Shown here piece after piece: positions 61,490 through 64,000 of a stretch of 64,000 nt of DNA. Below the pieces are notes generated by a model. That model searched no databases. It was not told where the DNA came from and worked only from the letters and a program-made list of their open reading frames with translations. The stretch is taken from the NCBI RefSeq assembly GCF_019703515.2, contig NC_059385.1, positions 31,257,001 through 31,321,000 of the forward strand, in the 5' to 3' direction. The DNA is from Myxocyprinus asiaticus. Lineage: Eukaryota > Chordata > Actinopteri > Cypriniformes > Catostomidae. Within the stretch, counting starts at the first letter, position 1. Every line of letters begins with the position of its first letter. Made by a program: the position numbers and the translations under genes.

Positions 61490-61681
61490 CTTCGAAGAGA
61501 AAATCTGAATGAGTGGTTGCATACCAGCTCCTTTTATACCCGTATGTCTGGGGGAGTGGCATGCAAATACCACTCGCCAATTTTCATTGGCCTTTTATCA
61601 AAGACCAGAGGTGTCTCGGGCTCCCGAGTGACCCCTAGTGTCACTACATTGACACAATGTCGAGTGAGTGACAGATAGGTA
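61490..61681 (-). promoter_or_regulatory. DIRS-C 5' inverted terminal repeat with promoter motifs
   Basis: On the minus strand it holds GATGTAGTGACACTAGGGG (one difference), CCAATGAAAATTGG, octamer ATTTGCAT (plus-strand ATGCAAAT at 61561-61568) and TATAAA (61533-61538), in this order toward gag. It is the inverted copy of the sequence at about 55880-56035. A promoter role is inferred. Confidence 0.75.
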
Positions 61682-62590
61682 ACAAGAGCACAAACTTCAG
61701 TATTAGCAATGGATTTTATTTATTCTGTGATGTTTTGTGTTATTAGTTGGTTAGTCTCATTCTAAAACATTCCAACCGGTTTAATTTCATTACAGAAATC
61801 GGTTTGGTAATATCAACATAACATATTTCAAAAGATAGTTATTATAGTTTTTTTTTTCTTTTTAAAACATGTCATAGTAATTTGTAATGAAGCATAGAAG
61901 CCTCTAAATCATATAGGGTTTTATGTCTGAACAACTTTAGAGACCTACAAATGTTTACAAATTCTTTGGGGTTTAAAGAATCGGACACATCAGAAAATGA
62001 GTAAAACGCTAATATTACACCATAACACTGATTGTGTTTCACTTTGTTGAGGTAAGATGAAAATTAAATCAGCCATAGGAAGAGTGCAACGAGGTAACAC
62101 TTTACACTATGCAGCGCTACTCAACACGCGATCTTTTACGGCCCGTGTTTGATATCATCATCAGAAATATATTTATCATCAGTCTATCAAATCTGTATGA
62201 ATTGTGGGGTGTCCATTTTCATGAGGATTTACGCTAGATTTTGACATTGCTGAATCACACCTGAGGGAATTAAACTGCAAGAGGATGTTACAAATAAACA
62301 AATAAAACAACAAATAATATCTGAGCATGGCTGATGAGAGTTATGAGAGTGGCGGTCGGTCTACGCGCGCATTCATACACAGTACATGTGCGCTTATGCG
62401 CGCTCGCAATCTCACTTGAGTTACTAGCCACGAATCTGCCCAATCTCTTGACTAGCTCAACAGATGTATGTACTCGTCATGACAACAGTATTTACAGAAA
62501 AAAAAAAAAAAAAATTCGCCCGAAGTGACGGCGTTTAGACGCCTTCGCGCAAATGCTTTTTAGTGATCTAATTCGGCGCAAAAACCGGTG
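61682..62590. other. Intergenic DNA, no gene seen
   Basis: Contains a GGTAACACTTTACA MITE-end motif near 62093. No conserved frame. Confidence 0.4.
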
Positions 62591-62614
62591 CAAATTTTGT
62601 CAAACATTTTTATG

Positions 62615-62616
<2 letters not shown>

Positions 62617-62650
<34 letters not shown>
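62617..62650. repeat. (AT)n microsatellite, copy 1 of a duplicated locus
   Basis: Preceded by GTCAAACATTTTTATGATTA, the same unique flank as the microsatellite at 63.29 kb. Confidence 0.92.
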
Positions 62651-62657
<7 letters not shown>

Positions 62658-63127
62658 TGTATATTATATTGTACACTGTTTCAGAGGATAAAAAATGTCT
62701 TGAAAAAAAAAATTGCATTGAAATCAAGAGTCTCCACAGTCTGTGCATGTGACATAATAGGTCTAAATTAGGTCTAAAGATAGATCTAAATTTACATGAC
62801 ACATAATACAGTATATAGTTTTATTGGCCTTCTTTGATAAGCATAATTATAATAGCAACAGAAAGATATGTTCTTATTGAACAGATTTGCTTAGAACACA
62901 TATGTGAGTTATGTGACCCTGCAGTTTAAAACTTAAATAGGCCAAAATAAATAATTCAAATATGGTTAACAAAGGAGATCAGAGTGAGAGTGTGCAATGA
63001 GCGATTCACTCTCTCTCTCTTCCTCCTCCTCTTCTTCCTCCCTCCAATGGATGATTCAAATAGTCCTAGTCTATTTACATGGCAGTCACAAATGCATAAT
63101 GCATAAGGGCAGTAAGGCTACAAGTGC
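62651..63127. other. Intergenic DNA, no gene seen
   Basis: AT-rich with a TC/TCC-rich tract at about 63010-63045. No conserved frame. Confidence 0.4.
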
Positions 63128-63200
63128 ACAGTAGGGCTGGGCGATATGCAAGAAATATATTCATGATATTTTTATAAAAAAAATATATATATATGTATTG
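63128..63200. mobile_element. hAT-like element fragment
   Basis: CAGTAGGGCTGGGCGATATG followed by ATATTCATGATATTT is the usual start of a common fish non-autonomous DNA element. No right end was found. Confidence 0.5.
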
Positions 63201-63288
63201 AAACAAGACAAACTTAAACCAAAGATATTTCTAAATTCAAGTACACTTCAAATGAAAAGAAAAAGCAAATTTGTCAAACATTTTTATG

Positions 63289-63290
<2 letters not shown>

Positions 63291-63329
<39 letters not shown>
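63291..63329. repeat. (AT)n microsatellite, copy 2
   Basis: About 39 bp of AT, preceded by GTCAAACATTTTTATGATTA as at 62.6 kb, and interrupted on its right by a Tc1 element. Confidence 0.92.
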
Positions 63330-63330
<1 letters not shown>

Positions 63331-63332
<2 letters not shown>

Positions 63333-64000
63333 GGTGCATCTCAATAAATTAGAATGTCATGGAAAAGTTCATTTATTTCAGTAATTCAACACAAATTGTG
63401 AAACTCGTGTATTAAATAAATTCAGTGCACACAGACTGAAGTAGTTTAAGTCTTTGGTTCTTTTAATTGTGATGATTTTGCTCACATTTAACAAAAACCC
63501 ACCAATTCACTATCTCAGAAAATTAGAATACATCATAAGACCAATAAAAAAAACATTTTTAGTGAATTGTTGGCCTTCTGGAAAGTATGTTCATTTACTG
63601 TATATGTACTCAATACTTGGTAGGGGCTCCTTTTGCTTTAATGACTGCCTCAATTCGGCGTGGCATGGAGGTGATCAGTTTGTGGCACTGCTGAGGTGGT
63701 ATGGAAGCCCAGGTTTCTTTGACAGTGGCCTTCAGCTCATCTGCATTTTTTGGTCTCTTGTTTCTCATTTTCCTCTTGCCAATACCCCATAGATTCTCTA
63801 TGGGGTTCAGGTCTGGTGAGTTTGCTGGCCAGTCAAGCACACCAACACCATGGTCATTTAACCAACTTTTGGTGCTTTTGGCAGTGTGGGCAGGTGCCAA
63901 ATCCTGCTGGAAAATGAAATCAGCATCTTTCAGCAGAAGGAAGCATGAAGTGCTCCAAAATTTCTTGGTAAACGAGTACAGTGACTTTGGTTTTCAAAAA
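63331..64000 (-). mobile_element. Tc1-like transposon, cut by right window edge
   Basis: The terminal inverted repeat starts CAGGTGCATCTCAATAAATT and continues AGAATGTCATGGAAAAGTTC, a terminus I recall from a family widespread in fish and other aquatic vertebrates. The transposase 3' end is on the minus strand. The copy appears young: the C-terminal 97 codons have no lesion. The other terminus is outside the window. Confidence 0.88.
63610..63990 (-). pseudogene. Tc1-family transposase, C-terminal part
   Basis: The frame ending at 63610 reads back to FIFQQDLAPAHTAKSTKSW (second catalytic aspartate), then [20 protein letters not shown] (catalytic glutamate) and KLITSMPRRIEAVIKAKGA. Around 63925-63935 the frame changes: VTVLVYQEILEHFMLPSAE lies in another frame than KDADFIFQQD. 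This is consistent with a small out-of-frame deletion that removes a few codons of the family consensus. The N-terminal half is outside the window. Confidence 0.82.

Larger units (their letters stand above)
55833..61681 (-). mobile_element. DIRS-C, most complete DIRS1-like element in the window
   Basis: 5.85 kb on the minus strand with both terminal repeats: a 5' repeat at 61490-61681 and its inverted counterpart at about 55880-56035 inside the 3' terminal module. Gene order is gag-like, RT, RNase H, methyltransferase-like, tyrosine recombinase. RT is almost intact; RNase H has lost its first catalytic block, the recombinase has at least two frameshifts, and a SINE sits between RT and RNase H. 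No target duplication is evident, as expected when a recombinase integrates a circle. Confidence 0.92.

Overview
The window looks like vertebrate nuclear DNA from a teleost fish, probably a cypriniform. It is AT-rich and intron-split, contains one conserved host gene on the minus strand, and is otherwise packed with fish transposable elements (DIRS, L1, L2, Tc1, hAT-like and TTAA-flanked MITEs, one tRNA-derived SINE). The assignment to a fish rests on the repeat families and on the gene; the order is inference. No prokaryotic genes, operons, CRISPR arrays or rRNA were seen.

Host gene (1-21408, minus strand): the first four coding exons of grin3a, the GluN3A subunit of NMDA-type glutamate receptors. 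Exons lie at 21408-20701, 15018-14417, 9943-8893 and 8765-8620. All splice sites are GT/AG, the reading phases agree, and there are no internal stops. Together they encode about 835 residues: signal peptide, amino-terminal domain, ligand-binding half S1, M1-M3 and the start of S2. The remaining exons lie beyond the left edge. Intron 4 holds a decayed L1; intron 2 holds a Tc1 element nested inside a TTAA-type MITE; intron 1 holds smaller MITEs and low-complexity tracts.

Upstream of grin3a (about 22-64 kb) I see no other host gene. This stretch is an accumulation of transposons. It includes a solo DIRS terminus (26.1 kb), DIRS-A (30.2-34.9 kb, minus), two hAT-like non-autonomous elements with perfect 8-bp target duplications (35.1-35.9 and 36.4-37.9 kb), DIRS-B (41.3-44.9 kb, plus), an L2/CR1-type LINE with an esterase-like ORF1 (44.9-49.0 kb, plus), DIRS-D of a different lineage (51.2-53.9 kb, plus), DIRS-C (55.8-61.7 kb, minus, the most complete copy, interrupted by a SINE) and a Tc1-like element cut by the right edge (63.3 kb onward).

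None of the mobile elements appears able to move by itself: each has frameshifts, deletions or lost catalytic residues. The most interesting structures are the DIRS termini. In the A/B/C lineage they carry a compact promoter-like module (inverted CCAAT motifs, a POU octamer inside a short palindrome, and a TATA box). In three copies the 3' terminal module is bracketed by about 55-nt inverted-repeat arms, and a similar arm arrangement is seen in the distant DIRS-D. DIRS-A also begins with a piece of tyrosine-recombinase gene fused in frame to gag.
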